Positions 19,066 to 28,907 of a DNA stretch of 64,000 nt are shown piece by piece. The stretch is taken from assembly GCF_900116135.1 (NCBI RefSeq), contig NZ_FOZX01000001.1, forward strand, positions 1,364,001 to 1,428,000, in the 5' to 3' direction. The stretch comes from Saccharopolyspora flava (GTDB taxonomy: Bacteria; Actinomycetota; Actinomycetes; Mycobacteriales; Pseudonocardiaceae). The translations under genes and the position numbers were made by a program. Position 1 is the stretch's first letter. Every line of letters begins with the position of its first letter. Under the pieces are notes generated by a model. That model ran no database searches, was not told where the DNA came from, and saw nothing but the letters and a program-made list of their open reading frames with translations.

Positions 19066-19851
19066 TCAGGAGGGGGAGAGGGCGAGTTGGCGGGCTTGGC
19101 AGATGAGGCGGCCGACCGAGTCGATGACCTGGACGTCCTCGTCGAACCACTGGCCGTGGACGGCGCGGCAGTCGACCAGCATGCGCAGCCAGCCGTTGGC
19201 GGGGTGCGCGCGCAGGTAGGCGGTCAGCTGCACCGTGGGCGCCCAGCCGAAGCGGCCCAGGTTCAGCGTCACCGGGACCGTGAGGTCGCCCGCGACCAGG
19301 CCGAACAGCAGGTCCGGGTGGCCGTCGCGCGGCTTGACCCACATCCGGTAGCGCGGCTCGCCGGTGCCGCCGGTGAGGAACTCCGCGGTGTGCGGGTCGA
19401 GCCGCATGTCGCAGACCTCGGCGAGGTCGAAGAACCGCGTCGACTGGCTCAGGTCGATGGCGTCCGGCGGCGGGTTCACCGGCATCGACGGCAGGTCCGA
19501 CCACTCGGGTTCGGCCGCGGGCATCCGCCCGGCGGTGACCGTGGCGTCCACGCACACCTGGCCGCGCTGCTCCAGCACCGCGCGCACGACGGTGACGGTC
19601 TTGCCGGTCTTGAGGGCCTGCAGCCGGATCATCACCGGACCGACGCGCGGCGGACGCAGGTGCTGCGCGCTGATCGACAGCGGTTCCAGGCCGGTGCCGT
19701 CGCAGACGGCTCTGGTGATCAGCGCCAGCAGGTAACCGCCGTGCGGGTTGTCCCCGACCGCCCAGTCGGGGTGGAGGTTCGCGACGTAACTGCCGTCGCC
19801 GAGCGAACGCACCGAGGTGGCCGCGGAGAACGAGTCCTGGACCTCGGTCAC
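19066..19851 (-). CDS. Acyl-CoA thioesterase family protein (double hotdog)
   Basis: 261 residues. The N-terminal hotdog is shown by NLHPDWAVGDNPHGGYLLALITRAV, and the second hotdog includes LGRFGWAPTVQLTAYLRAHP and LRMLVDCRAVHGQWFDEDVQVIDSVGRLICQARQLA. The ending strongly resembles TesB-type/thioesterase-like family members of actinobacteria. It should hydrolyse acyl-CoA esters and may balance the convergent acyl-CoA synthetase. GTG start. No signal peptide. Confidence 0.88.
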   Translation of the reverse strand: MTEVQDSFSAATSVRSLGDGSYVANLHPDWAVGDNPHGGYLLALITRAVCDGTGLEPLSISAQHLRPPRVGPVMIRLQALKTGKTVTVVRAVLEQRGQVCVDATVTAGRMPAAEPEWSDLPSMPVNPPPDAIDLSQSTRFFDLAEVCDMRLDPHTAEFLTGGTGEPRYRMWVKPRDGHPDLLFGLVAGDLTVPVTLNLGRFGWAPTVQLTAYLRAHPANGWLRMLVDCRAVHGQWFDEDVQVIDSVGRLICQARQLALSPS

Positions 19852-19952
19852 GTGGGGTCCACCGGTCGAAAGCCCACTGCGCGCAACGAGTTCATGATCG
19901 AAGATTCTAATGACCCCCGACGAAGTTGATCATCAGGCGTCGGTTAGCGGCC

Positions 19953-20843
19953 CTAAGAGCCCAGCGGCTCCAGGTGCAGACGGGCGAAGAGCAGGGCTTC
20001 GGCGAGGAGATCGGCTCGTTGCTGGGGATTCTTGGCCTTGCGGGTGTTGACCTCCAGCACCACCGAGCCCTCGTAGCCGTCGGCCGCCAGCGCCTCGCAC
20101 ACCTCCGCGCACGGCTGGTTCCCCTGGCCCGGCAGCAGGTGCTCGTCGTGCGCGGCCCCGGTGCCGTCGGCCAGGTGCACGTGCGCGAGCCCGCTGCTCA
20201 TCCGCTTGAGCAGCTCGACGGCGTCGACGTGCGCGGCCGCCGCGTGCGAGAGGTCCAGCGTGTAGTTCCGGAAGCCCACGTCGGTCGGGTCGGGCGAGGG
20301 CTTGAACGCCGAGAGCCCGCCGTTGCCCTTGGACCCGGCGCCCTTGGTGGCCGAGCGGGCGGTGCGCAGCCGGTTCAGCGAGTTCGGCGGCCGCAGCGGG
20401 AACATGTTCTCCACCGCGATCCGGATGCCGCTGGTCTCCTCCAGCTCCTCCACCAGTTCCGGGAACGCCTCGGCGTAGCGGCGCTGCCAGCGGAACGGCG
20501 GGTGCACCACGACCGTCGAGGCGCCCAGCTCGGAGGCCACCACCACGGCCCGGCGGAGCCGCTCCTCGGGTTCCGGCGACCACACGCGCTGGGTGATCAG
20601 CAGGCAGGGCGCGTGCACGGCCAGGACCGGGACCCCGTGCTGCTCGGACAGGCGGCTCAGCGCCTTGACGTCCTGGCTGACCGCGTCGGCCCAGACCATC
20701 ACCTCGACCCCGTCGAAACCGAGGTCCGCCGACATCTCGAAGGCCGCGCGCGCCGGCTGCGGCCACACCGAGGCGCTGGACAGCCCCACCGGTATGCGGT
20801 CGGGGGTGTCCTGCTGCTCGGGTCGGGTTGGTTGTCCAGTCAT
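19953..20843 (-). CDS. Sugar phosphate isomerase/epimerase family TIM-barrel protein
   Basis: 296 residues, xylose-isomerase-like (AP endonuclease 2) fold. Metal-site elements are visible: FDGVEVMVW, VLAVHAPCLL, STVVVHPPF, IRIAVENMFP, LDLSHAAA, LAHVHLADG and SVVLEVNT, in the order expected for the barrel strands. The substrate is not evident. An ATG start is used. It stands alone between the thioesterase and the disordered membrane protein, all on the minus strand. Confidence 0.85.
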   Translation of the reverse strand: MTGQPTRPEQQDTPDRIPVGLSSASVWPQPARAAFEMSADLGFDGVEVMVWADAVSQDVKALSRLSEQHGVPVLAVHAPCLLITQRVWSPEPEERLRRAVVVASELGASTVVVHPPFRWQRRYAEAFPELVEELEETSGIRIAVENMFPLRPPNSLNRLRTARSATKGAGSKGNGGLSAFKPSPDPTDVGFRNYTLDLSHAAAAHVDAVELLKRMSSGLAHVHLADGTGAAHDEHLLPGQGNQPCAEVCEALAADGYEGSVVLEVNTRKAKNPQQRADLLAEALLFARLHLEPLGS

Positions 20844-20938
20844 CTCGAACCAAGCATGACCGACGGTCGCGGAGCGATTGCGCAGCGGTCTGACCTTCGG
20901 ACGTTCACATCACCTGTCCGAGCCAACACCGCGACCTC

Positions 20939-22084
20939 TCACTGGTTGATCAACAGCAGCGCTGCGGGCGACACCGTGCAGAACAGGCCCACCAGCACCG
21001 AGAGCAGGATGGTCTGCAGATCGTTGGTGCGGAAGAACTTCCACGCAACGAGCACCAAAAGGCCGGTGAACACCAGTGCGGCGCCGAACGCGGCGATCGT
21101 CGCGTTGATCCACAACCAGCGGAAGCCGACCCACACGGCACCGCCGCCGACCAGGCCGAGGACGCCCTGCAGCGCGAGCGTGCCCCACTCCTTGCCCGCC
21201 GACGGCGGCCGATCGCCCTCGTCCGGGTCGTAGTCGTCGTCGAGCCCTGCGGGCGCCGAGCGGTCGTAGTCCTCGTCGTAGGCCTGGTCGTACGGCTCGT
21301 CGTAGGCCTGCTGGTCGTACGGCTGCTGGTCGTAGCCGCCCTCGGCGAGGCTCTGGTCGTCGAAGTCGAACGGGTCGGGCTCCGGCTCGGCCTGCGCCGG
21401 GTAGGCCCCGACGCCACCGTCGATGCGCGGGATCTGCTCGGTGAAGGACTCCGGCAGCTGCGGCGGCCCGGCGGGCGGGACCGGCGGTCCCGCGGGTCCG
21501 GCGGCCGGGCCCGCGCCCGGGGGCGGCGTCGGCAGCGCGGGCTGGCGGATCGTCGCCTCGGCGTCGTTGCTCGGCGCCGAGGGCGCCGGTGGCCCGGAGG
21601 CGACCGCGTTGCCCGCGCTGCTGAAGCGCTGCGCCCAATAACCGGCGCTGCCGGGCGGCGGGTCCGCCGGGGTCTCGGGCGCCTGCTGCGGCGCGGCCGG
21701 AGGCGCCTGCGGAGGCTGCTGCGCCGCGGGCGGCGGGGTCTGCGGCGCCTGTGTCGGCTGCGGGGGCTGAGCGGCCTGGGGCTGAGGCGGCTGAGAGGGC
21801 TGCGGCTGAGCGGGCTGAGCTTGCGCGGGCTGGGCCGGCGGCGTCTGCGGCGGCTGCCCGCCGTGCCTGCGGCCGGCCGGGGGTTCCTCGTCCGGGTTGA
21901 CCGGGCGCATCTTGCCGCTGTCCGACAGGACCCGGTTGATGATCTCCTGAGGCGCGGTCTCGGTCGGGTCCTCGGCCTTCCTGCGGCGGCGCCGGGAACT
22001 CTTGTCGGAGCTGCCGCCGTACTCGGCCAGCAGCTCTGCCACGGTGCGTTGGGTGGGCTGGTCCGCCCCGCTGTCCCGACTCAT
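20939..22084 (-). CDS. Membrane protein with long disordered Pro/Gln/Ala-rich N-terminus
   Basis: About 381 residues. The N-terminus has RTVAELLAEYGGSSDKSSRRRRRKAEDPTE, then a long Gln/Pro/Ala-rich disordered segment (about 75-200), an acidic Tyr/Asp-rich segment (YDQQPYDQQAYDEPYDQAYDED), and three or four hydrophobic helices at the C-terminus (LQGVLGLVGGGAVWVGFRWLW and onward). The RTVAELLAEYG opening is common in actinobacterial envelope proteins. It overlaps the end of the ppx gene by four bases, so it belongs to that operon. Function unknown. Confidence 0.85.
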   Translation of the reverse strand: MSRDSGADQPTQRTVAELLAEYGGSSDKSSRRRRRKAEDPTETAPQEIINRVLSDSGKMRPVNPDEEPPAGRRHGGQPPQTPPAQPAQAQPAQPQPSQPPQPQAAQPPQPTQAPQTPPPAAQQPPQAPPAAPQQAPETPADPPPGSAGYWAQRFSSAGNAVASGPPAPSAPSNDAEATIRQPALPTPPPGAGPAAGPAGPPVPPAGPPQLPESFTEQIPRIDGGVGAYPAQAEPEPDPFDFDDQSLAEGGYDQQPYDQQAYDEPYDQAYDEDYDRSAPAGLDDDYDPDEGDRPPSAGKEWGTLALQGVLGLVGGGAVWVGFRWLWINATIAAFGAALVFTGLLVLVAWKFFRTNDLQTILLSVLVGLFCTVSPAALLLINQ

Positions 22085-23172
22085 CGCTCCCACCGTGCCC
22101 CGTGCCGCGGTTGCAGTCCAGTTCCGTCCACCGGTGCCTCGGTTTCATTCCGTGTCGGGCCGGACGCACTCTCCTGCGCCGGCACGAGCCCGCCCGTGCC
22201 CCCCGCACGCACCGGAACGCCGCTCTTGAACGCAGTGTGACTATCTCCGTTGGTGTGGTCCAGCCGCCGAAGGATGACTCCCTCGCGCAGCGCCCACGGG
22301 CAGATGTCGAGTTCGGTGACTCCCAGGGCTTTCATCGCGGCTTCGGCGACCAGCGCGCCGCCGACCAGCTGGTGCGACCGGGCCGAACTCACACCGTCGA
22401 GTGAAGCCAGGTCGTTCGAGGACATGCGGGTGATGAACGACAGCAGCTGCCGCAACCCCGTGTCGGTGAGCTTGCGCGGCACCCGCTGACCCGCCGAGGA
22501 CGGCGCGGCGCCGGTCAGCCGGGCCAGCGAGCGGAACGTCTTGGACGTGGCCACCACGCGGTCCGGGCGGGCGAGCTTGCGGAACTTCTTCGCGGTCGGC
22601 GCCAGCTGGCCCTCGAGCCACTCGCGGACCTTCTTGACCTCGTCCTGCTTCGGCGGGTCGTGCAGCATGGTGCGGCTCATCCGGCCCGCGCCCAGCGGCA
22701 GCGAGACCGCGAGGTCGGGCTGCTCGTCGATGCCCAGCGCCATCTCCAGCGAGCCGCCGCCGATGTCGAGCAGCAGCAGGTTGCCCGCCGACCAGCCGTA
22801 CCAGCGGCGGGCGGCGAGGAAGGTGTAGCGGGCCTCGTCCTCGCCCGGCAGCACCTCCAGCTCCACGCCGGTCTCGTCGCGAAGCCGGCCCAGGACCTCC
22901 ACGGCGTTGTCGGCGTCGCGGATCGCCGAGGTCGCGAAGGCCATCAGCTCTTCGCAGCCGGCCGCCACCGCCGCTTCCTGAGCGTCGGCGATCGTCCGGA
23001 TCAACGCGTCCGCGTCGTCGTCGGCGAGCCGGCCGTCGTGCGCGCCGATCCGCTCGGCGAGCCGCAGGACGGTCTTCTCCGATGTCATCGGGGTCGGATG
23101 CGCACCGCGGTGCGCGTCCACCACGAGCAGGTGGACGGTGTTGGATCCGACGTCGAGGACCCCTAGGCGCAT
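22081..23172 (-). CDS. Exopolyphosphatase / guanosine pentaphosphatase (Ppx/GppA)
   Basis: About 363 residues. ASKHA phosphatase fold: GVLDVGSNTVHLLVVDA (phosphate 1), the connecting AFATSAIRDADN with the typical ATSA(I/V)RDA motif, LLLLDIGGGSLEMALG (phosphate 2) and LSLPLGAGR-like VSLPLGAGRMSR. It hydrolyses polyphosphate or pppGpp. ATG start chosen because TAATTT stands seven bases before it, as expected of a leaderless transcript, and no ribosome site is present. It follows regX3 on the same strand after a 150-base gap; phosphate-related function suits that position. Confidence 0.93.
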   Translation of the reverse strand: MRLGVLDVGSNTVHLLVVDAHRGAHPTPMTSEKTVLRLAERIGAHDGRLADDDADALIRTIADAQEAAVAAGCEELMAFATSAIRDADNAVEVLGRLRDETGVELEVLPGEDEARYTFLAARRWYGWSAGNLLLLDIGGGSLEMALGIDEQPDLAVSLPLGAGRMSRTMLHDPPKQDEVKKVREWLEGQLAPTAKKFRKLARPDRVVATSKTFRSLARLTGAAPSSAGQRVPRKLTDTGLRQLLSFITRMSSNDLASLDGVSSARSHQLVGGALVAEAAMKALGVTELDICPWALREGVILRRLDHTNGDSHTAFKSGVPVRAGGTGGLVPAQESASGPTRNETEAPVDGTGLQPRHGARWER

Positions 23173-23325
23173 GACCGACAAATTACCGGCCGCACACGTC
23201 CCCGGGCGGCAGGTGGGCGGGAAACTGCGTCCCGGAACACTCCCGCCGCGCCCGCCACCAGGTCATCGGGGCCTGCCACCAGGTCGGCGGCCCGACGCGG
23301 GTGAGACCGATCGCACCCGGCCGGT

Positions 23326-24006
23326 TCAGGCCTCGAACTTGTAGCCAAGACCACGCACGGTGATCAGGAAGCGCGGGTCCGCCGGATCCGGCTCGACCTT
23401 CGAGCGGAGCCGCTTGACGTGCACGTCGAGGGTCTTGGTGTCGCCGACGTAGTCCGCGCCCCAGACCCGGTCGATGAGCTGCGCTCGGGTGAGCACCCGG
23501 CCGACGTTGCGCAGCAGGTACTCCAGCAGGTCGAACTCCTTGAGCGGCAGGTTCACGTCCTCGCCCTCGACGGTGACCACGTGCCGCTCGACGTCCATCC
23601 GCACCGGTCCGGCCGCCAGCACCTGCGGCTGCAACTCCTCGGCCTCGCCGCGGCGGCGCAGCACCGCCCGCACCCGGGCGATGAGCTCGCGCGCCGAGTA
23701 GGGCTTGGTGACGTAGTCGTCGGCGCCCAGCTCCAGGCCCACGACCTTGTCGATCTCGCTGTCGCGCGCGGTCACCATGATCACCGGGACCGCGGAGCGC
23801 TGCCGCAGCTGCTTGCACACGTCGGTGCCGCTCATCCCGGGCAGCATCAGGTCGAGCAGCACGATGTCCGCACCGTTGCGGTCGAACTCGTCGAGGGCAT
23901 CGGTGCCGTTGGCCGCGACGGCGGCCGTGAAGCCCTCCTTGCGGAGCATGAAGGCAAGCGGGTCGGCGAAGGACTCCTCGTCCTCCACGATCAGCACTCT
24001 GGTCAC
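23326..24006 (-). CDS. regX3: Response regulator RegX3
   Basis: 226 residues, OmpR/PhoB type. Receiver domain with acidic pocket ([14 protein letters not shown]), phosphoacceptor aspartate in [14 protein letters not shown] (about residue 52), and lysine in [16 protein letters not shown]; winged-helix DNA-binding domain with [34 protein letters not shown] and [12 protein letters not shown]. With SenX3 it forms the phosphate-starvation two-component system known from mycobacteria. GTG start overlaps the senX3 stop (GTGA), so expression is coupled. Order gpm-senX3-regX3 is conserved with Mycobacterium. Confidence 0.96.
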   Translation of the reverse strand: MTRVLIVEDEESFADPLAFMLRKEGFTAAVAANGTDALDEFDRNGADIVLLDLMLPGMSGTDVCKQLRQRSAVPVIMVTARDSEIDKVVGLELGADDYVTKPYSARELIARVRAVLRRRGEAEELQPQVLAAGPVRMDVERHVVTVEGEDVNLPLKEFDLLEYLLRNVGRVLTRAQLIDRVWGADYVGDTKTLDVHVKRLRSKVEPDPADPRFLITVRGLGYKFEA

Positions 24007-25250
24007 CGGACTCCTCCCGTTTCGACGGTTGTCACGCCGTCCGCGCTTTCGGTGGTGGACCGCGCGGCAGGTGCCGCCCGATCGGGTTCGGTGGTCGGTT
24101 CGCCCGCGCTCTCGTCGTCGCTCTCACCGGCGCTGTGCCGGGGAACGCGGATGGTGAAGGTGGAGCCCGTTCCCGGCCTGCTCCACAGCTTCACCTCGCC
24201 GCCGTGGTTCGCGGCGACGTGCTTGACGATGGCCAGCCCCAAGCCGGTGCCGCCGGTGGCCCGCGAGCGCGCGGGGTCCACCCGGAAGAACCGCTCGAAC
24301 ACCCGCTCGTGGTGCTCGGGCTCGATGCCGATGCCGCGGTCGGTGACCGCGATCTCGACGAAGTCCTCCGACAACCGGCGGGAGATCGACACCGGGCTGC
24401 CGTGGGGGGAGTAGTTGACCGCGTTGGTGACCAGGTTCGTCAGGGCCGTGACCAGCAGCGCCCGGTCGCCCTCCAGCAGGTACCCGGACGGGCCGTCGAC
24501 CGCGATCTCGATCCCGGCGGACTCGGCGGCCAGCCGGGACCGGCCCAGCGCCTCCTCGACCACCTCGTCGACCGAGACGGTGGTCAGCTCGGGCAGCCGC
24601 TCGGCGCCCTGCAGCCGGGACAGCGCGATCAGCTCCGAGACCAGCGTTCCCAGGCGGGTGGACTCGTGCAGGATCTTGGTGGAGAAGCGCTTGACCTCTT
24701 CGGCGTCGTCGGCGCTGTCCAGCAGCGCCTCGGCCAGCAGCGCCAGCGCGCCCACCGGGGTCTTGAGCTCGTGGCTGACGTTGGCCACGAAGTCGCGCCG
24801 GGTGGCCTCCAGGCGCACCGAGTCGGACTGGTCGGCGGCGTCGACGACGGCGAAGCCGTCCCCGAGCGGCCGGACGTCGCCGAGCACGGCGGCCGGGCCG
24901 CGGCCGGCCAGGGAGACGCGCCCGTCCAGCGGGCACAGGTCGACGGTCACCGGCTCACCGGTCCGCACGGCCTGCTCGGCGGCCTTCTGGGCGCGGGCGT
25001 CGGCGCGGTAGTCCTGGATGACGCCCAGCTCGGCGGCGCGCGGGTTGTGCAGCACCACGTCGCCGAAGCGGTTGAGCACGACGACGCCGTTGGTGCTGGT
25101 GTGCACCAGGCGCTGCAGGAGTTCGGCGACGGTGGGGCCCTGGGGCTTGGACGAGCGGTACGGTCGCGAGCCTCTGGCAACCAAGAATCCGCCGACCGCG
25201 CCCAGCAGGAGCGCGGCGATGATCAGGGCGGTCCAGCCCAATGCGGTCAC
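24003..25250 (-). CDS. senX3: Sensor histidine kinase SenX3
   Basis: 415 residues. One N-terminal transmembrane helix (about 5-25), a PAS-like domain ([27 protein letters not shown]), dimerisation domain with the phosphorylated histidine in [24 protein letters not shown], and an ATPase domain ([51 protein letters not shown]). The disordered, acidic C-terminal tail is species-specific. The GTG start is preceded by TACGAT with a six-base gap, fitting a leaderless mRNA. A direct repeat of TTCACC lies about 85 bases upstream, a likely RegX3 site. Confidence 0.96.
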   Translation of the reverse strand: MTALGWTALIIAALLLGAVGGFLVARGSRPYRSSKPQGPTVAELLQRLVHTSTNGVVVLNRFGDVVLHNPRAAELGVIQDYRADARAQKAAEQAVRTGEPVTVDLCPLDGRVSLAGRGPAAVLGDVRPLGDGFAVVDAADQSDSVRLEATRRDFVANVSHELKTPVGALALLAEALLDSADDAEEVKRFSTKILHESTRLGTLVSELIALSRLQGAERLPELTTVSVDEVVEEALGRSRLAAESAGIEIAVDGPSGYLLEGDRALLVTALTNLVTNAVNYSPHGSPVSISRRLSEDFVEIAVTDRGIGIEPEHHERVFERFFRVDPARSRATGGTGLGLAIVKHVAANHGGEVKLWSRPGTGSTFTIRVPRHSAGESDDESAGEPTTEPDRAAPAARSTTESADGVTTVETGGVR

Positions 25251-25334
25251 GTCTGCATCGTAAGCAAGCGCGGGTGGGGAAAGGCCAGTCCACGAGGGCG
25301 TTCCGTGACGCCCGTGACACGAATCGGGCGCTTC

Positions 25335-25351
25335 TTCACCTGTGGTTCACC
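25335..25351. promoter_or_regulatory. PHO-box-like direct repeat (probable RegX3 site)
   Basis: TTCACCTGTGGTTCACC: two TTCACC motifs at an exact 11-base period, about 85 bases upstream of senX3. The PhoP/RegX3 class of regulators binds 11-bp direct repeats of GTTCACC. Suggests autoregulation of senX3-regX3. Confidence 0.6.
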
Positions 25352-25450
25352 CCCTGATCGGAGCCGGTTCAGCTACCACCCGGACCTCGGTAGCGCTCCG
25401 TTCCCCGACTCGGCGACTTCTCGCCACCCGTCACCCACGTGAGCGACGAG

Positions 25451-25487
25451 CGGAGGGCACCTCGGGAACGTTCCGAGGTGCCCTCCG
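25451..25487 (-). terminator. Terminator after gpmA
   Basis: Perfect 15-bp stem CGGAGGGCACCTCGG and complement with a seven-base loop, 20 bases past the gpmA stop. It separates gpmA from senX3. Confidence 0.85.
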
Positions 25488-25506
25488 GGTGAAGCCGGTG
25501 CGGCGG

Positions 25507-26250
25507 TCAGCGGCCCTGGTTCGCCACGGCCGCGGCGGCCGAGGCGGCGGCCTCCGGGTCGAGGTAGGTGCCGCCCGGGTTGGTGGGCTTGAAGTTCTCG
25601 TCGAGGTCGTAGCGCAGCGGGATGCCGGTGGGGATGTTCAGCCCGGCGATCTCCTCGTCGGAGATCCCGTCCAGGTGCTTGACCAGCGCGCGCAGCGAGT
25701 TGCCGTGCGCGGCCACCAGCACCGTCTTCCCGGCCTTCAGGTCCGGCACGATCGCCGACTCCCAGTACGGCAGCAGCCGGGCCACGACGTCCTTGAGGCA
25801 CTCGGTGCGCGGCATCTCCGCGCCCAGGTCGGCGTAGCGCGGGTCGGTGTCCTGGCTGAACTCGCTGCCGAGCTCGATCTCCGGCGGCGGGGTGTCGTAG
25901 GAGCGGCGCCAGAGCATGAACTGCTCCTCGCCGTAGGCCTCCAGCGTCTGCTTCTTGTTCTTGCCCTGCAGCGCGCCGTAGTGCCGCTCGTTGAGCCGCC
26001 AGTCGCGCTTCACCGGGATCCAGTGGCGGTCGGCGCCGTCGAGGGCGATGTTCGCCGTGGAGATCGCGCGCCGCAGCAGCGAGGTGTGCAGCACGTCCGG
26101 CAGCACGCCCGCCTCGCGCAGGAGCTCACCGCCGCGCTTGGCCTCGGCCTGGCCCTTGTCCGACAGCGGGACGTCCACCCAGCCGGTGAACAGGTTCTCG
26201 GCGTTCCACGTGCTCTCACCGTGCCGCAGCAGCACCAAAGTCGAAGTCAT
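25507..26250 (-). CDS. gpmA: 2,3-bisphosphoglycerate-dependent phosphoglycerate mutase
   Basis: 247 residues; interconverts 3- and 2-phosphoglycerate in glycolysis. Catalytic histidine in [29 protein letters not shown] (about residue 11), substrate arginines in [14 protein letters not shown], second histidine in [17 protein letters not shown]. Cofactor-dependent type. The ATG is preceded by TAGCCT at six bases, suggesting a leaderless transcript. The placement beside senX3-regX3 and mshA is the mycobacterial order. Confidence 0.97.
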   Translation of the reverse strand: MTSTLVLLRHGESTWNAENLFTGWVDVPLSDKGQAEAKRGGELLREAGVLPDVLHTSLLRRAISTANIALDGADRHWIPVKRDWRLNERHYGALQGKNKKQTLEAYGEEQFMLWRRSYDTPPPEIELGSEFSQDTDPRYADLGAEMPRTECLKDVVARLLPYWESAIVPDLKAGKTVLVAAHGNSLRALVKHLDGISDEEIAGLNIPTGIPLRYDLDENFKPTNPGGTYLDPEAAASAAAAVANQGR

Positions 26251-26876
26251 GGACCCAGGCTATCCGTCCCCCTCCGCAGGGCAGCGGGGTTGTGAGCTTC
26301 ACCCGAGAGTTACGTGATCACCGCCCGGCTGTGACACGTCAGTGTCGGCCGTCACTTTCCGTGGAAGATGTGGCGCCTTCCACGCCGCGTGCTCTAGTTT
26401 CTTTGTCGAACATCACACGAATGGAGTAATGCGGCGGCCTTGTGGCAGCTACATAACTCTGCGAAGTTGACAACGCTCTCCTTGATCGGCTCCCACGCAC
26501 TCCCCGATCTCGCGAGAGCGCGAGCGCGGTTCAGCTCCCCCAACGAACCGCGCCCCGCCGGGTTCAGGGTGCCCCCCGCCCTCCAAACCCGTCAGGCGGG
26601 ACCACCGCGGTGGGGCGGCTCGAGCTCGTGACTCCCCCTCTCTCCCGAGCCGCCCCTCCCGGTCTCTTCTTGGGGGTCATCACCTTGCTTGGCGGTGCCA
26701 GTAGCGGAACCTGAGCGCCTTCGTGGACTCCGTGCGCCGCTCCTTGAGTATTCGAATACGCGGCGTCACGGCGTACTCGCCACGAAGGCGCTCAGAACCC
26801 GCGGCGGTGCCAGTGCCTTAGGTGGGGTAGTGAGAAAGCGCCTTCGGCGCTTGCCTGACGTGGGTTTCTTGGCGTT
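26251..26876. other. 626-base non-coding gap with long hairpin
   Basis: No gene with a credible start and codon pattern is seen. The gpmA promoter lies at the left end. A 13-codon reading frame at 26429-26470 (MRRPCGSYITLRS) has GGAG before its ATG, but nothing follows it on that strand. The right half contains an 85-base hairpin (26711-26795), direct repeats of GGCGGTGCCAGT flanking it, and a small stem AAGCGCC-TTC-GGCGCTT at 26835-26855, probably a terminator. Confidence 0.6.
26711..26795. repeat. Long inverted repeat flanked by direct repeats
   Basis: Arms CTGAGCGCCTTCGTGG and complement form a perfect 16-bp stem; the interior can extend it through CGCCGC/GCGGCG pairing around the palindrome GTATTCGAATAC. 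GGCGGTGCCAGT occurs on both sides (about 26691 and 26803), like a target duplication. It resembles a small non-autonomous mobile element. Confidence 0.65.
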
Positions 26877-27362
26877 CTAGTCCTCTTGGTCCACCAGTTG
26901 CTTGAACGGCTGGAGGTTGGCGAGGGACTCTCCCCTGGACTCCCGCCAGGCCCATTCCCTTCTGATGGCTGTGGCGAAGCCGAGTTCGAGGAGGGTGTTG
27001 AAGTCGCCGTCGGCTGCTTCCAGGACCTGGCCGAGGATCCTGTCGAGCTCGTCCGGGGTGATGGCCTGGTGGCTGATGCGGCCCACCAGGTAGAGGTCGC
27101 CGGTCTTGTCGATCGTGTAGTGGACGCCGTAGAGCTTGGCGTTGCGGCGCAGCAGGTAGCGGTAGACGTTCTCGTGGTTCTCGTCCGGCTGCCTGCAGAC
27201 GAAGGCCTCGATGAGCAGCGCGTGCTCGGCGACGATCAGCCAGCAGTTCGTCTGCAGCTTCTTCGTGCCCGGCAGCGTCACGAAGAAACGCCCCTCGCCC
27301 TTGTCCTGGTAGGCGAGCTCGTTGGCCTCCAGCGTGGACGTGATCACCTGTTCCGGGGTCAC
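26877..27362 (-). CDS. YbjN domain-containing protein
   Basis: 161 residues. YbjN fold, type III-chaperone-like: [51 protein letters not shown] and [35 protein letters not shown]. Its mycobacterial counterpart lies between mshA and gpm1. The role is unknown; E. coli YbjN affects motility and stress. The GTG start overlaps the mshA stop codon and has GAGGAGG upstream, so it is coupled to mshA. Confidence 0.92.
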   Translation of the reverse strand: MTPEQVITSTLEANELAYQDKGEGRFFVTLPGTKKLQTNCWLIVAEHALLIEAFVCRQPDENHENVYRYLLRRNAKLYGVHYTIDKTGDLYLVGRISHQAITPDELDRILGQVLEAADGDFNTLLELGFATAIRREWAWRESRGESLANLQPFKQLVDQED

Positions 27363-28654
27363 GCCGTCACCTCCTCGATCCGCAGGCTCCGGTTGAACGC
27401 CAGTTTCGCCTGCGCGTAGGTCTCCAGCAGGGACTCCGTCGTGCGCGCCCACGAGAACGTGCTCGCGTGCTCCCGCGCGCGGGCCGCCAGCCGGTGCCGC
27501 AGCTCCGGGTTCAGCAGCACCGAGCCCAGCGCGTCCGCCCACTGCCCGGTGCGATGCCCGTCCACCAGCACGCCCGACACGTCATCGGCCACCGCGACCG
27601 GCAGGCCGCCGACCGCGGCCGCCACCACCGGCGTGCCGCAGGCCTGCGCCTCCAGCGCGACCAGCCCGAACGACTCGTTGTGGCTGGGCACCCCCACCAC
27701 GTCCGCGGCGCGGTACAGCCGCGCGAGATCCGCCCCGCCGCGCGGCGGCAGGAACCGCACCACGTCGTCCACGCCCAGGTCCACCGCCAGCTGCTGCAGG
27801 GCGCGGGGCCGCTCCAGGCCGCTGCCCGACGGCCCGCCGACCACCAGCACCACCAGGCGCTCGCGCAGCTCCGGACGACGTCGCAGCAGCTCGGCGGCCG
27901 CGCGCAGCAGCACGTCCGGGGCCTTCAACGGCTGGATCCGGCCGACGAACGCCAGCACCAGCGCGTCGGCCGGCACGCCCAGCTCCTCCCGCGCGGCCAC
28001 CCCGTCGCCCGGGGAGAAGACCTCCAGGTCCACCCCCGGCGGGATGGTGGCCACCGCGTCCGGGTCGGCGTCGTAGCGGTCGATGAGATCGGTGGCCTCG
28101 AACTCGGTGTTGGCCACCAGCATGTCGGCCTGGTCGACGATCTGCTCCTCGCCCAGCACCCGCACCCGCGGTTCCGGCGAGTCGCCCTCGGCGAGGTTGG
28201 CGTTCTTGACCTTGGCCAGCGTGTGCGCGGTGTGCACCAGCGGCACGCCCCAGCGCTCCCGCGCCAGCCAGCCCACCTGGCCGGACAGCCAGTAGTGCGA
28301 GTGCACCAGGTCGTAGTGCCCCGGATCGTGCCGGGCCTCCACCCGCAGCGCGCCGGCGGCGAACGCGCACAGCTGCGAGGGGAGATCGTTCTTGTCCAGG
28401 CCCTCGAACGGGCCGGCCACCACGTTGCGGACCAGCACCCCCGGTGCCAGCTCCGCGATCGGCGGGATGTCGGAGGAGGTGGCGCGGGTGAAGATCTCCA
28501 CCTCGGTGCCGAGCTCGGCGAGCCGCCGGGAGGTCTGGGCGATGTAGACGTTCATCCCGCCCGCGTCACCGGTGCCGGGCTGCTCCAGCGGGGAGGTGTG
28601 CAACGAGAAGACGGCGGCGCGGCGCGGCCGCATCCGTAAGGTCCTGGAAGTCAT
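27359..28654 (-). CDS. mshA: D-inositol-3-phosphate glycosyltransferase (mycothiol biosynthesis)
   Basis: 431 residues, GT4/GT-B fold. It transfers N-acetylglucosamine from UDP-GlcNAc to 1-L-myo-inositol-1-phosphate, the first step of mycothiol synthesis. Key stretches: [85 protein letters not shown] and the donor-site [30 protein letters not shown]. The ATG has a weak ribosome site; a second ATG seven codons inside is possible. Confirms a mycothiol-making actinobacterium. Confidence 0.96.
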   Translation of the reverse strand: MTSRTLRMRPRRAAVFSLHTSPLEQPGTGDAGGMNVYIAQTSRRLAELGTEVEIFTRATSSDIPPIAELAPGVLVRNVVAGPFEGLDKNDLPSQLCAFAAGALRVEARHDPGHYDLVHSHYWLSGQVGWLARERWGVPLVHTAHTLAKVKNANLAEGDSPEPRVRVLGEEQIVDQADMLVANTEFEATDLIDRYDADPDAVATIPPGVDLEVFSPGDGVAAREELGVPADALVLAFVGRIQPLKAPDVLLRAAAELLRRRPELRERLVVLVVGGPSGSGLERPRALQQLAVDLGVDDVVRFLPPRGGADLARLYRAADVVGVPSHNESFGLVALEAQACGTPVVAAAVGGLPVAVADDVSGVLVDGHRTGQWADALGSVLLNPELRHRLAARAREHASTFSWARTTESLLETYAQAKLAFNRSLRIEEVTA

Positions 28655-28853
28655 CTGCTGCCCATCGCAAGCCGGTGGGCCCGAGTTGTTCGGACCCGAT
28701 CAACCCCGACACCGCACGCCGCCGAAACATTCCCGTCGACGCGCTGAAACCTCGGAGCCAACCCACGACGCTACCCCCGAGCGGCGGAACGACCCCCGCT
28801 CCGCCGCCCCTCGGTGGCTTCCATCACAGACCTTCGTCGAGCTCCCGCCGCGA

Positions 28854-28903
28854 CGTCGTGGGGGTGGGGAAGTTTTCATGAAAACTTCCCCACCCCCACG
28901 ACG
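28854..28903. repeat. Perfect 50-bp palindrome (repeat family C)
   Basis: CGTCGTGGGGGTGGGGAAGT... meets its exact complement with no loop; the centre is TTTTCATGAAAA. It lies four bases beyond the L,D-transpeptidase stop codon. A related double unit is at 33941-34014. It may act as terminator for the transpeptidase gene, but such symmetry and recurrence point to a REP-like element. Confidence 0.9.
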
Positions 28904-28907
28904 GATC

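Larger units (their letters stand above)
25251..25506. other. senX3 promoter region and gpmA terminator
   Basis: 256 bases between gpmA and senX3 with no gene. It holds the gpmA terminator and the PHO-box-like repeat described separately. Confidence 0.6.

Noticed and set aside
26429..26470. 13-codon leader peptide MRRPCGSYITLRS
   Set aside because: It has a GGAG and ATG, but no gene follows on that strand for about 4 kb, and no attenuator hairpin is linked to it. Kept only as a note in the intergenic entry.
26440..26631. 63-codon frame in the gpmA upstream gap
   Set aside because: GTG start without ribosome site, low-complexity product, no similarity; overlaps the probable promoter region.
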